From Calliopsis andreniformis (lineage: Eukaryota; Arthropoda; Insecta; Hymenoptera; Andrenidae): 64,000 nt of DNA. Shown one piece after another: positions 37,801 to 51,911 of this stretch. Position numbers and translations under genes: made by a program. Position 1 is the first letter of the stretch. Every line of letters starts with the position of its first letter. The notes beneath the pieces were generated by a model. It saw nothing but the letters and a program-made list of their open reading frames with translations, was not told the DNA's origin and searched no databases. The stretch lies in NCBI RefSeq assembly GCF_051401765.1, contig NW_027480438.1:1550001-1614000 (forward strand), given 5' to 3'.

Positions 37801-40800
37801 CAATGCTCAATCCTCAATCCTCAATCCTCAATCCTCATTCCCCAACCCTCAATCCTCATTCCTCAAACCTCAATCCTCAACCCTCGGTCCTCATACTCAA
37901 TTCTCAATTCTCAATCCTCAATCCTCAATCCTCAATCTTCAATCCTCAATAATCAATCTCCAATCCTCAATCCTCAATCATCGATCCTCAATCCTCAGGC
38001 ATCAATACTCAATCTTCAATACTCAATCCTCAACCCTCAATCCTCAATCCTCAATCCTCAAACCTCAATCCTCAATCCACAATCCTCAGGCATCAATACT
38101 CAATCTACAATATTCAATCCTCAATCCTTAATCCTCAATCCACAATCCTCAACCTTCAATACTCAATACTCAATCTTCAATCCTCAATCCTCAATCCTCA
38201 ATCCTCAATCCTCAATCCTCAATCCGCAATATTCAATCCTCAATACTGAATCTTCAATCATCAATCCTCAATCCTCAATTCTCAGTCGTCAATCCTCAGT
38301 CATCAATCCTCAATCTTCAATGCTCAATCGTCAATCCTTAGTCCTCAATCCTCAATCCTCAATCCTCGTTCCTCAAACCTCAATCCTGAACCCTCAGTCT
38401 TCATCCTCAATCCTCAAACCTCAATCCTCAATCCTCAATATTCAATCATCAATACTCAATCTTCAATCCCCAATCCTCAAACCTCAATCCTCAATCCTCA
38501 TTCTTCAATCCTAAATACCCAATCCTTAATCTTCAAACCTTAATCCTCAATCCTCAATTCTCAATCCTCAATCCTTAATCCTCAGATCTCAAACATCAAT
38601 ATTCAACCCTCAGTCCTCGTCCTCAATCCACAACCCTCAATCGTCAGTCCTCAATATTCAATCATAAATATTCAATCTTCAATCCTCAATCCTCAATCCT
38701 CAATCCTCAATCCTCAATCCTCAATCTTCAACCCTGAATCCTCAATCCTCAATACTCAGTCCTCCATCTTCAATCCTCAATACTCAATCTTCAATCCTCA
38801 ATCCTCAATCGTCAATCCTCAATCCTCAATTTTCAATCCTCAACACTCAATCTTCAATCCTCAATCCTCAATCCTCAATCCTCAATCCTCATTCTTCAAT
38901 CCTCAATACCCAATCCTCAATCCTCAATCCTCAATCCTCAATCCTCAATCCTCAGGTATCAATACTCAACCTACAATATTCAATCCTCAATCCTTAATCC
39001 TCAATCCACAATCCTCAACCTTCAATACTCAATACTCAATCTTCAATCCTCAATCCTCAATCCTCAATCCTCAATCCTCAATCCTCAACCCTCAATCCTC
39101 AATCCTCAATCCTCAATATTCAATCATCAGTACTCAATCTTCAACCCTCAATCTTCAATCCTCAGTACTCAATCTTCCATCCTCAATCCTCAATCCTCAA
39201 TCCTCAATCCTCAATACTCAGGCATCAATACTCAACCTACAATATTCAATCCTCAATCCTTAATCCTCAATCCACAATCCTCAACCTTCAATACTCAATA
39301 CTCAATCTTCAATCCTCAATCCTCATTCCTCAAACCTCAATCCTCAACCCTCAGTCCTCATACTCAATTCTCAATTCTCAATCCTCAATCCTCAATCCTC
39401 AATCCTCAATCCTCAATCCTCAAACCTCAATCCTCAATCCTCAATATTCAATCATCAATACTCAATCTTCGATCCTCCATCCTCAATCCTCAATCCTCAA
39501 TCCTCAATCCTCAATCCTCAATCCTCAATCCTCAATCCTCAATCCACAATCCTCAGCCTTCAATACTCAATAATCAATTTCCAATCCTAGATCCTCAATC
39601 CTCAATCCTCAATCCTCAATCTTCAACCCTGAATCCTCAATCCTCAATACTCAATCCTCAATCTTCAATCCTCAATACTCAATCTTCAATCCTCAATCCT
39701 CTATCCTCTATCCTCAATCCTCAATCTTCAACCCTCAACACTCAATCCTCAATCCTCAATCCTCAATCCTCAATCCACAACCCTCAATCTTCAATCCTCA
39801 TTACTAATCTTCAATCCTCAATCCTCAATCCTCAATCCTCAATCCTCATTCTTCAATCCTCAATACCCAATCCTCAATCTTCAATCCTCAATCCTTAATC
39901 CTCAATCCTAATTCCTCAATCCTCGTTCTTCATTCCTCAATACCCAATCCTCAATTTCAATCCTCAATCCTCAATCCTCATTTCTCAATCCTCAATCCTC
40001 AACCCTCAGCCCTCATCCTCCATCCTCAATCCTCAATCCTCAATCCTCAATCTTCAATCCTCAATTCTCAATCTTGAATCCTCGATCCTCAATCATCAAT
40101 CCTCAATCCTCAAACCTCAGGCATCAATACTCAATCTTCAATGCTCAATCCTCAATCCTCAATCCTCAATCCTCATTCCCCAACCCTCAATCCTGATTCC
40201 TCAAACCTCAATCCTCAACCCTCAGTCCTCATACTCAATTCTCAATTCTCAATCCTCAATCCTCAGTCCTCAATCTTCAATCCTCAATAATCAATCTCCA
40301 ATCCTCAATCCTCAATCCTCGATCCTCAATCCTCAGGCATCAATACTCAATCTTCAATACTCAATCCTCAATCCTCAATCCTCAATCCTCAATCCTCAAA
40401 CCTCAATCCTCAATCCTCAATATTCAATCATCAATACTCAATCTTCAATCCTCAATCCTCAATCCTCAATCCTCACTCCTCAATCCTCAATCCTCAGTAT
40501 TCAATCATCAATACTCAATCTTCAAACCTCAATCTTCAATCCTCAATTCTCAATCTTCAATCCTCAATACTCAATCCTCAAACCTCAATCCTTAATCCTC
40601 AATCCACAATCCTCAACCTTCAGTACTCAATACTCAATCTTCAATCCTCAATCCTCAATCATCAATCCTAAATTCTCAGTCGTCAATCCTCAGTCACCAA
40701 TCCTCAATCTTCAATACTCAATCGTCAATCCTTAGTCCTCAATCCTCAATCCTGAATCCTCGTTCCTCAAACCTCAATCCTAAACCCTCAGACTTCATCC

Positions 40801-41619
40801 TCAATCCTCAAACCTCAATCCTCAATCCTCAATCCTCAATATTCAATCATCAATACTCAATCTTCAATCCTTAATCCTAAAACCTCAATCCTCAATCCTC
40901 ATTCTTCAATCCTAAATACCCAATCCTCAATCTTCAATCCTCAATCCTCAATACTCAATTCTCAATCCTCAATCCTTAATCCTCAGACCTCAAACGTCAA
41001 TATTCAACCCTCTGTCCTCGTCCTCAATCCACAACCCTCAATCCTCAGTCCTCAATATTCAATCATAAATATTCAATCTTCAATCCTCAATCCTCAATCC
41101 TCAATCCTCAATCCTCAATCCTCAATCTTCAACCCTGAATCCTCAATCCTCAATACTCAATCCTCAATCTTGAATCCTCAATACTCAATCTTCAATCCTC
41201 AATCCTCAATCGTCAATCCTGAATCCTCAATTTTCAATCCTCAACACTCAATCCTCAATCCTCAATCCTCAATCCTCAATCCTCAATCCTCAATCCTCAT
41301 TCTTCAATCCTCAATACCCAATCCTCAATCTTCAATCCTCAATCCTCAATCCTCAATCCTAATTCCTCAATCCTCATTCTTCAATCCTCAATACCCAATC
41401 CTCAATTTCAATCCTCAATCCTCAATCCTCATTTCTCAATCCTCAATCCTCAACCCTCAGCCCTCATCCTCCATCCTCAGTACTCAATCCTCTATCCTCA
41501 ATCTTCAATCCTCAATACTCAATCTTCAATCCTCACTCCTCAATCCTCAATCCTCAATCCTCAATCTTCAATCCTCAAACATCTATCCTCAATTCTGAAT
41601 CCTCAATCCTCAGTCCTCA

Positions 41620-41657
41620 GTCGTCGAACATCAATCCCCGACGCTTAGCACGCATCC
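41620..41657 (+). repeat. GTCGTCGAA cassette, hybrid (GAACATC left, GACGCTTAGCACGC right)
   Basis: The left half equals the S3 cassette at 51,696 and the right half equals the S3 cassette at 51,912. The two parents share TCAATCCCCGAC, which lies at 41,631-41,642 here, so the exchange or copy switch falls within those 12 bases. The flanks agree: the 10,076-bp spacing holds to the left and 10,292 bp to the right. Confidence 0.88.
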
Positions 41658-42469
41658 TCAATCCTCAGTCCTCAATCCTCAATCCTCAAACCTAAATCCT
41701 CTACCGTCAGTCCTCGTCCTCAATCCTCAAACCTCAATCCCCAATCCTCAATATTCAATCAGCAATACTCAATCTTCAATCCTCAATCCTCAATCCACAA
41801 TCCTCAATCCTCAATCCTCAATCCTCAATATTCAATCATCAATACTCAATCTTCAACCCTCAATCTTCAATCCTCAATACTCAATCTTCCATCCTCAATC
41901 CTCAATCCTCAGGCATCAATACTCAATCTACAATATTCAATCCTCAATCCTTAATCCTCAATCCACAATCCTCAACCTTCAATACTCAATACTCAATCTT
42001 CAATCCTCAATCCTCAATCCTCAATCCTCAATCCTCAATCCTCAATCCTAATTCCTCAATCCTCATTCTTCAATCTTAAATACCCAATCCTCAATCTTCA
42101 ATCCTCAATCCTCAATACTCAATTCTCAATCCTCAATCCTTAATCCTCAGACCTCAAACGTCAATATTCAACCCTCAGTCCTCGTCCTCAATACACAACC
42201 CGCAATCCTCAGTCCTCAATATTCAACCATCAATATTCAATCTTCAATCCTCAATCCGCAATCCTCAATCCTCAATCCACAATCCTCAATCTTCAACCCT
42301 GAATCCTCAATCCTCAATACTCAATCCTCAATCTTCAATCCTCAATACTCAATCTTCAATCCTCAATCCTCAATCCTCAATCCTCAATATTCAATCATCA
42401 ATACTCAATCTTCAATCCTCAATCCTCAATCCTCAATTCTCAATCCTCAATCCTCAATCCTCAATCCTC

Positions 42470-43168
42470 AATCCTCAATCCTCAATCCACAATCCTCAAC
42501 CTTCTATACTCAATAATCAATCTCCAATCCTAGATCCTCAATCCTCAATCCTCAATCCTCAATCTTCAACCCTGAATCCTCAATCCTCAATCCCCAATAT
42601 TCAATCATCAATACTCAATCTTCACTCCTCAATCTTCAATCCTCAATACTCAATCTTCAATCCTCAATCCTCAATCCTCAATCCTCAAACCTCAATCCTC
42701 AATCCTCAATATTCAATCATCAATACTCAATCTTCAATCCTCAATCCTCAAACCTCAATCCTCAATCCTCATTCTTCAATCCTAAATACCCAATCCTCAA
42801 TCTTCAATCCTCAATCCTCAATCCTCAATTCTCAATCCTCAATCCTTAATCCCCGGACCTCAAACATCAATATTCAGCCCTGAGTCCTCGCCCACAATCC
42901 ACAACCCTCAATCCGCAGTCCTCAATATTCAATCATCAATATTCAATCTTCAATCCTCAATCCTCAATCCTCAATCCTCAATCCTCAATCCTCAATCTTC
43001 AATCCTCAATCCTCAATCCTCAATCCTCAATCCTCAATCCTCAATCCTCAATCCTCAATCCTCAATCTTCAACCCTGAATCCTCAATCCTCAATACTCAA
43101 TCCTCAATCTTCAATCCTCAATACTCAATCTTCAATCCTCAATCCTCAATCCTCAATCCTCAATCCTC
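42470..43168 (+). repeat. 699-bp tandem duplication, copy 1
   Basis: Followed directly by 43,169-43,867. Landmarks keep a 699-bp spacing: CCACAATCC at 42,487/43,186, CCCCAATAT at 42,592/43,291 and CCCCGG at 42,851/43,550. Confidence 0.9.
42851..42900 (+). repeat. CCCCGGACC cassette (reference copy)
   Basis: A second G-containing landmark: CCCCGGACCTC, then CAGCCCTGAGTCCTCGCCC and CCACAACC. Copies start at 32,817 (CCCCGGTCC), 42,851, 43,550, 53,143 and 57,181 (CCGCGGACC). The spacings 699 and 10,292 bp match the duplications around them. Confidence 0.87.
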
Positions 43169-43867
43169 AATCCTCAATCCTCAATCCACAATCCTCAACC
43201 TTCTATACTCAATAATCAATCTCCAATCCTAGATCCTCAATCCTCAATCCTCAATCCTCAATCTTCAACCCTGAATCCTCAATCCTCAATCCCCAATATT
43301 CAATCATCAATACTCAATCTTCACTCCTCAATCTTCAATCCTCAATACTCAATCTTCAATCCTCAATCCTCAATCCTCAATCCTCAAACCTCAATCCTCA
43401 ATCCTCAATATTCAATCATCAATACTCAATCTTCAATCCTCAATCCTCAAACCTCAATCCTCAATCCTCATTCTTCAATCCTAAATACCCAATCCTCAAT
43501 CTTCAATCCTCAATCCTCAATCCTCAATTCTCAATCCTCAATCCTTAATCCCCGGACCTCAAACATCAATATTCAGCCCTGAGTCCTCGCCCACAATCCA
43601 CAACCCTCAATCCGCAGTCCTCAATATTCAATCATCAATATTCAATCTTCAATCCTCAATCCTCAATCCTCAATCCTCAATCCTCAATCCTCAATCCTCA
43701 ATCCTCAATCTTCAACCCTGAATCCTCAATCCTCAATACTCAATCCTCAATCTTCAATCCTCAATACTCAATCTTCAATCCTCAATCCTCAATCCTCAAT
43801 CCTCAATCCTCAATCCTCAATCCTCAATACTCAATCCTCAATCCTCAATCCTCAATCCTCAATCCTC
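43169..43867 (+). repeat. 699-bp tandem duplication, copy 2
   Basis: Second copy, starting where the match between S2 and S3 ends. It has no counterpart after 53,460, so either S2 gained it after the large duplication or the S3 equivalent was lost. Confidence 0.88.
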
Positions 43868-44938
43868 ATTCCTCAATCCTCAATACACAATCCTCAATCT
43901 TCAATCCTCAAACATCAATCCTCAATTCTCAATCCTCAATCCTCAGTCCTCAGTCGTCGAATCTCAATCCCCGACGCTTAGCACGCATCCTCAATCCTCA
44001 GTCCTCAATCCTCAATCCTCAAACCTAAATCCTCTACCGTCAGTCCTCGTCCTCAATCCTCAAACCTCAATCCCCAGTCCTCAATATTCAATCAGCAATA
44101 CTCAATCTTCAATCCTCAATCCTCAATCCTCAATCCTCAATCCTCAATCCTCAATCCTCAATATTCAATCATCAATACTCAATCTTCAACCCTCAATCTT
44201 CAATCCTCAGTACTCAATCTTCCATCCTCAATCCTCAATCCTCAGTCCTCAATCCTCAATCCTCAGGCATCAATACTCAATCTACAATATTCAATCCTCA
44301 ATCCTTAATCCTCCATCCACAATCCTCAACCTTCAATACTCAATACTCAATCTTCAATCCTCAATCCTCAATCCTCAATTCTCAATCCTCAATCCTCAAT
44401 CCTCAATCCGCAATATTCAATCCTCAATACTGAATCTTCAATCATCAATCCTCAATCCTCAATTCTCAGTCGTCAATCCTCAGCCATCATTCCTCAATCT
44501 TCAATACTCAATCGTCAATCCTTAGTCCTCAATCCTCAATCCTCAATCCTCGTTCCTCAAACCTCAATCCTCAACCCTCAGACTTCATCCTCAATCCTCA
44601 AACCTCAATCCTCAATCCTCAACATTCAATCATCAATACTCAATCTTCAATCCTCAATCCTAAAACCTCAATCCTCAGTCCTCATTCTTCAATCCTAAAT
44701 ACCCAATCCTCAATCTTCAATCCTCAATCCTCAATACTCAATTCTCAATCCTCAATCCTTAATCCTCAGACCTCAAACGTCAATATTCAACCCTCAGTCC
44801 TCGTCCTCAATCCACAACCCTCAATCCTCAGTCCTCAATATTCAATCATCAATATTCAATCTTCAATCCTGAATCCTCAATCCTCAATCCTCAATCCTCA
44901 ATCCTCAATCTTCAACCCTGAATCCTCAATCCTCAATA
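43868..44938 (+). repeat. Left flank of S3, shared with 25.7-26.9 kb
   Basis: Contains the cassette at 43,953 and the CCCTCAGACTTC block at 44,575, in the same order as 25,846 and 26,461. It is continuous with S3 in the 25.7-27.4 kb relative, so S3 keeps its original left context and S2 is cut at 34,863. Confidence 0.8.
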
Positions 44939-45900
44939 CTCAATCCTCAATCTTCAATCCTCAATACTCAATCTTCAATCCTCAATCCTCAATCCTCAAT
45001 CCTCAATATTCAATCATCAATACTCAATCTTCAATCCTCAATCCTCAATCCTCAATTCTCAATTCTGAATCCTCAATCCTCAATCCTCAATCCTCAATCC
45101 TCAATCCACAATCCTCAAGCTTCTATACTCAATAATCAATCCCCAATCCCAGATCCTCAATCCTCAATCCTCAATCCTCAATCCTCAATCCTCAATCCTC
45201 AATATTCAATCATCAATACTCAATCTTCAAACCTCAATCTTCAATCCTCAATTCTCAATCTTCAATCATCGATCCTCAATCATCAATCCTCAATCCTCGA
45301 TCCTCAGGCATCAATACTCAACCTTCAATGCTCAATCCTCAATCCTCAATCCTCAATCCTCATTCCCCAACCCTCAGTCCTCATTCCTCAAACCTCAATC
45401 CTCAACCCTCAGTCCTCATACTCAATTCTCAATTCTCAATCCTCAATCCTCAATCCTCAATCTTCAATCCTCAATAGTCAATCTCCAATCCTCAATCCTC
45501 AATCCTCGATCCTCAATCCTCAGGCATCAATACTCAATCTTCAATACTCAATCCTCAATCCTCAATCCTCAATCCTCAATATTCAATCATCAATACTCAA
45601 TCTTCGATCCTCCATCCTCAATCCTCAATCCTCAATCCTCAATCCTTAATCCTCAATCCTCAATCCTCATTCCTCAATCCACAATCCTCAGCCTTCAATA
45701 CTCAATAATCAATTTCCAATCCTAGATCCTCAATCCTCAATCCTCAATCCTCAATCCTCAATCCTCATTCTTCAATCCTCAATATTCAATCATCAATACT
45801 CAATCTTCAATCCTCAATCCTCACTCCTCAATCCTCAATCCTCAATCCTCAAACCTCAATCCTCAATCCTCAATATTCAATCATCAATACTCAATCTTCG

Positions 45901-46002
45901 ATCCTCAATCCTCAATCCTCAATCCTCAATCCTCAATCCTCAATCCTCAATCCTCAATCCTCAATCCTCAATCCTCAATCCTCAATCCTCAATCCTCAAT
46001 CC
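45901..46002 (+). repeat. Longest uninterrupted CCTCAAT run
   Basis: About 14.5 perfect units between a TCTTCG variant and a CCACAAT unit. The paralogous run at 35,825-35,926 has the same length. Other long runs are about 27,815-27,908 (13 units), 21,984-22,072 (12) and 57,785-57,867 (12). Confidence 0.85.
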
Positions 46003-49000
46003 ACAATCCTCAGCCTTCAATACTCAATAATCAATTTCCAATCCTAGATCCTCAATCCTCAATCCTCAATCCTCAATCCTCAATCCTCATTCTTCAATCC
46101 TCAATATTCAATCATCAATACTCAATCTTCAATCCTCAATCCTCAATCCTCAATCCTCAATACTCAATCCTCAATCCTCAATATTCAATCATCAATACGC
46201 AATCTTCAACCCTCAATCTTCAATCCTCAATAGTCAATCTTCAATCCTCAATCCTCAATCCTCAACCCTGAATCCTCAATCCTCAATCCTCAGGTATCAA
46301 TACTCAATATACAATATTCAATCCTCAATCCTTAATCCTCAATCCACAATCCTCAACCTTCAATACTCAATACTCAATCTTCAATCCTCAATCCTCAATC
46401 CTCAAACCTCAATCCTCAATCCTCAATCCTCAATATTCAATCCTCAATACTCAACCTTCAATCATCAATCCTCAATCCTCAATTCTCAGTCGTCAATCCT
46501 CAGCCATCATTCCTCAATCTTCAATACTCAATCGTCAATCCTTAGTCCTCAATCCTCAATCCTCAATCCTCGTTCCTCAAACCTCAATCCTCAACCCTCA
46601 GACTTCATCCTCAATCCTCAAACCTCAATCCTCAATCCTCAATATTCAATCATCAATACTCAATCTTCAATCCTCAATCCTAAAACCTCAATCCTCAATC
46701 CTCATTCTTCAATCCTAAATACCCAATCCTCAATCTTCAATCCTCAATCCTCAATACTCAATTCTCAATCCTCAATCCTTAATCCTCAGACCTCAAACGT
46801 CAATATTCAACCCTCAGTCCTCGTCCTCAATCCACAACCCTCAATCCTCAGTCCTCAATATTCAATCATCAATTTTCAATCTTCAATCCTCAATCCTCAA
46901 TCCTCAATCCTCAATCCTCAATCCTCAATCTTCAACCCTGAATCCTCAATCCTCAATACTCAATCCTCAATCTTCAATCCTCAATACTCAATCTTCAATC
47001 CTCAATCCTCAATCCTCAATCCTCAATATTCAATCATCAATACTGAATATTCAATCCTCAATCCTCAATCCTCAATTCTCAATCCTGAATCCTCAATCCT
47101 CAATCCTCAATCCTCAATCCTCAATCCACAATCCTCAAGCTTCTATACTCAATAATCAATCTCCAATCCTAGATCCTCAATGCTCAATCCTCAATCCTCA
47201 ATCCTCAATCCTCAATCCTCAATATTCAATCATCAATACTCAATCTTCAATCCTCAATCCTCAATCCTCAATCCTCACTCCTCAATCCTCAATCCTCAGT
47301 ATTCAATCATCAATACTCAATCTTCAAACCTCAATCTTCAATCCTCAATTCTCAATCTTCAATCCTCAATCCTCAATCCTCAATCCTCAATCCTTAATCC
47401 TCAATCCACAATCCTCAACCTTCAATACTCAATACTCAATCTTCAATCCTCAATCCTCAATCATCAATCCTAAATTCTCAGTCGTCAATCCTCAGTCACC
47501 AATCCTCAATCTTCAATACTCAATCGTCAATCCTTAGTCCTCAATCCTCAGTCCTCAATCCTCGTTCCTCAAACCTCAATCCTAAACCCTCAGACTTCAT
47601 CCTCAATCCTCAAACCTCAATCCTCAATCCTCAATATTCAATCATCAATACTCAATCTTCAATCCTTAATCCTAAAACCTCAATCCTCAAACCTCATTCT
47701 TCAATCCTAAATACCCAATCCTCAATCTTCAATCCTCAATCCTCAATACTCAATTCTCAATCCTCAATCCTCAATCCTCAATCCTCAGTCCTCAATCTTC
47801 AACCCTCAACACTCAATCTTCAATCCTCAATCCTCAATCCTCAATCCTCAATCCTCAGGCATCAATACTCAATCTTCAATGCTCAATCCTCAATCCTCAA
47901 TCCTCAATCCTCATTCCCCAACCCTCAATCCTCATTCCTCAAACCTCAATCCTCAACCCTCGGTCCTCATACTCAATTCTCAATTCTCAATCCTCAATCC
48001 TCAATCCTCAATCTTCAATCCTCAATAATCAATCTCCAATCCTCAATCCTCAATCATCGATCCTCAATCCTCAGGCATCAATACTCAATCTTCAATACTC
48101 AATCCTCAACCCTCAATCCTCAATCCTCAATCCTCAAACCTCAATCCTCAATCCACAATCCTCAGGCATCAATACTCAATCTACAATATTCAATCCTCAA
48201 TCCTTAATCCTCAATCCACAATCCTCAACCTTCAATACTCAATACTCAATCTTCAATCCTCAATCCTCAATCCTCAATCCTCAATCCTCAATCCTCAATC
48301 CGCAATATTCAATCCTCAATACTGAATCTTCAATCATCAATCCTCAATCCTCAATTCTCAGTCGTCAATCCTCAGTCATCAATCCTCAATCTTCAATGCT
48401 CAATCGTCAATCCTTAGTCCTCAATCCTCAATCCTCAATCCTCGTTCCTCAAACCTCAATCCTGAACCCTCAGTCTTCATCCTCAATCCTCAAACCTCAA
48501 TCCTCAATCCTCAATATTCAATCATCAATACTCAATCTTCAATCCCCAATCCTCAAACCTCAATCCTCAATCCTCATTCTTCAATCCTAAATACCCAATC
48601 CTTAATCTTCAAACCTTAATCCTCAATCCTCAATTCTCAATCCTCAATCCTTAATCCTCAGATCTCAAACATCAATATTCAACCCTCAGTCCTCGTCCTC
48701 AATCCACAACCCTCAATCGTCAGTCCTCAATATTCAATCATAAATATTCAATCTTCAATCCTCAATCCTCAATCCTCAATCCTCAATCCTCAATCCTCAA
48801 TCTTCAACCCTGAATCCTCAATCCTCAATACTCAGTCCTCCATCTTCAATCCTCAATACTCAATCTTCAATCCTCAATCCTCAATCGTCAATCCTCAATC
48901 CTCAATTTTCAATCCTCAACACTCAATCTTCAATCCTCAATCCTCAATCCTCAATCCTCAATCCTCATTCTTCAATCCTCAATACCCAATCCTCAATCCT

Positions 49001-51695
49001 CAATCCTCAATCCTCAATCCTCAATCCTCAGGTATCAATACTCAACCTACAATATTCAATCCTCAATCCTTAATCCTCAATCCACAATCCTCAACCTTCA
49101 ATACTCAATACTCAATCTTCAATCCTCAATCCTCAATCCTCAATCCTCAATCCTCAATCCTCAACCCTCAATCCTCAATCCTCAATCCTCAATATTCAAT
49201 CATCAGTACTCAATCTTCAACCCTCAATCTTCAATCCTCAGTACTCAATCTTCCATCCTCAATCCTCAATCCTCAATCCTCAATCCTCAATACTCAGGCA
49301 TCAATACTCAACCTACAATATTCAATCCTCAATCCTTAATCCTCAATCCACAATCCTCAACCTTCAATACTCAATACTCAATCTTCAATCCTCAATCCTC
49401 ATTCCTCAAACCTCAATCCTCAACCCTCAGTCCTCATACTCAATTCTCAATTCTCAATCCTCAATCCTCAATCCTCAATCCTCAATCCTCAATCCTCAAA
49501 CCTCAATCCTCAATCCTCAATATTCAATCATCAATACTCAATCTTCGATCCTCCATCCTCAATCCTCAATCCTCAATCCTCAATCCTCAATCCTCAATCC
49601 TCAATCCTCAATCCTCAATCCACAATCCTCAGCCTTCAATACTCAATAATCAATTTCCAATCCTAGATCCTCAATCCTCAATCCTCAATCCTCAATCTTC
49701 AACCCTGAATCCTCAATCCTCAATACTCAATCCTCAATCTTCAATCCTCAATACTCAATCTTCAATCCTCAATCCTCTATCCTCTATCCTCAATCCTCAA
49801 TCTTCAACCCTCAACACTCAATCCTCAATCCTCAATCCTCAATCCTCAATCCACAACCCTCAATCTTCAATCCTCATTACTAATCTTCAATCCTCAATCC
49901 TCAATCCTCAATCCTCAATCCTCATTCTTCAATCCTCAATACCCAATCCTCAATCTTCAATCCTCAATCCTTAATCCTCAATCCTAATTCCTCAATCCTC
50001 GTTCTTCAATCCTCAATACCCAATCCTCAATTTCAATCCTCAATCCTCAATCCTCATTTCTCAATCCTCAATCCTCAACCCTCAGCCCTCATCCTCCATC
50101 CTCAATCCTCAATCCTCAATCCTCAATCTTCAATCCTCAATTCTCAATCTTGAATCCTCGATCCTCAATCATCAATCCTCAATCCTCAAACCTCAGGCAT
50201 CAATACTCAATCTTCAATGCTCAATCCTCAATCCTCAATCCTCAATCCTCATTCCCCAACCCTCAATCCTGATTCCTCAAACCTCAATCCTCAACCCTCA
50301 GTCCTCATACTCAATTCTCAATTCTCAATCCTCAATCCTCAGTCCTCAATCTTCAATCCTCAATAATCAATCTCCAATCCTCAATCCTCAATCCTCGATC
50401 CTCAATCCTCAGGCATCAATACTCAATCTTCAATACTCAATCCTCAATCCTCAATCCTCAATCCTCAATCCTCAAACCTCAATCCTCAATCCTCAATATT
50501 CAATCATCAATACTCAATCTTCAATCCTCAATCCTCAATCCTCAATCCTCACTCCTCAATCCTCAATCCTCAGTATTCAATCATCAATACTCAATCTTCA
50601 AACCTCAATCTTCAATCCTCAATTCTCAATCTTCAATCCTCAATACTCAATCCTCAAACCTCAATCCTTAATCCTCAATCCACAATCCTCAACCTTCAGT
50701 ACTCAATACTCAATCTTCAATCCTCAATCCTCAATCATCAATCCTAAATTCTCAGTCGTCAATCCTCAGTCACCAATCCTCAATCTTCAATACTCAATCG
50801 TCAATCCTTAGTCCTCAATCCTCAATCCTGAATCCTCGTTCCTCAAACCTCAATCCTAAACCCTCAGACTTCATCCTCAATCCTCAAACCTCAATCCTCA
50901 ATCCTCAATCCTCAATATTCAATCATCAATACTCAATCTTCAATCCTTAATCCTAAAACCTCAATCCTCAATCCTCATTCTTCAATCCTAAATACCCAAT
51001 CCTCAATCTTCAATCCTCAATCCTCAATACTCAATTCTCAATCCTCAATCCTTAATCCTCAGACCTCAAACGTCAATATTCAACCCTCTGTCCTCGTCCT
51101 CAATCCACAACCCTCAATCCTCAGTCCTCAATATTCAATCATAAATATTCAATCTTCAATCCTCAATCCTCAATCCTCAATCCTCAATCCTCAATCCTCA
51201 ATCTTCAACCCTGAATCCTCAATCCTCAATACTCAATCCTCAATCTTGAATCCTCAATACTCAATCTTCAATCCTCAATCCTCAATCGTCAATCCTGAAT
51301 CCTCAATTTTCAATCCTCAACACTCAATCCTCAATCCTCAATCCTCAATCCTCAATCCTCAATCCTCAATCCTCATTCTTCAATCCTCAATACCCAATCC
51401 TCAATCTTCAATCCTCAATCCTCAATCCTCAATCCTAATTCCTCAATCCTCATTCTTCAATCCTCAATACCCAATCCTCAATTTCAATCCTCAATCCTCA
51501 ATCCTCATTTCTCAATCCTCAATCCTCAACCCTCAGCCCTCATCCTCCATCCTCAGTACTCAATCCTCTATCCTCAATCTTCAATCCTCAATACTCAATC
51601 TTCAATCCTCACTCCTCAATCCTCAATCCTCAATCCTCAATCTTCAATCCTCAAACATCTATCCTCAATTCTGAATCCTCAATCCTCAGTCCTCA

Positions 51696-51911
51696 GTCGT
51701 CGAACATCAATCCCCGACCCTTAGCACTCATCCTCAATCCTCATCCCTCAATCCACAATCCTCAACCTTCAACACTCAATAATCAATCTCCAATCCTAGA
51801 TCCTCAATCCTCAATCCTCAATCCTCATTCCTCAATCCTCAATACCCAATCCTCAATCTTCAATCCTCAAACATCAATCCTCAATTCTCAATCCTCAATC
51901 CTCAGTCCTCA
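51696..51911 (+). repeat. 216-bp cassette tandem duplication in S3
   Basis: From the subtype-4 cassette (GAACATC / GACCCTTAGCACTC) at 51,696 to the subtype-2 cassette at 51,912. It contains CATCCCTCAATCC, CCACAATCCTCAACC and CCTAGATCC variants. The same 216-bp arrangement occurs at 54,146-54,361. Confidence 0.87.

Larger units (their letters stand above)
34863..43168 (+). repeat. Large segmental duplication, copy S2 (8.3 kb)
   Basis: Matches 44,939-53,460. The spacing is exactly 10,076 bp from 34,863 to 41,642 and 10,292 bp from there to about 43,168, because the other copy has 216 extra bases. Checked landmarks are CACAATCC at 35,926/46,002, CAATGCTC at 38,319/48,395, the cassette at 41,620/51,696 and CCCCGG at 42,851/53,143. 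The only substitution I noticed is T39,933 against A50,009. The left edge lies at 34,856-34,863. Confidence 0.93.
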
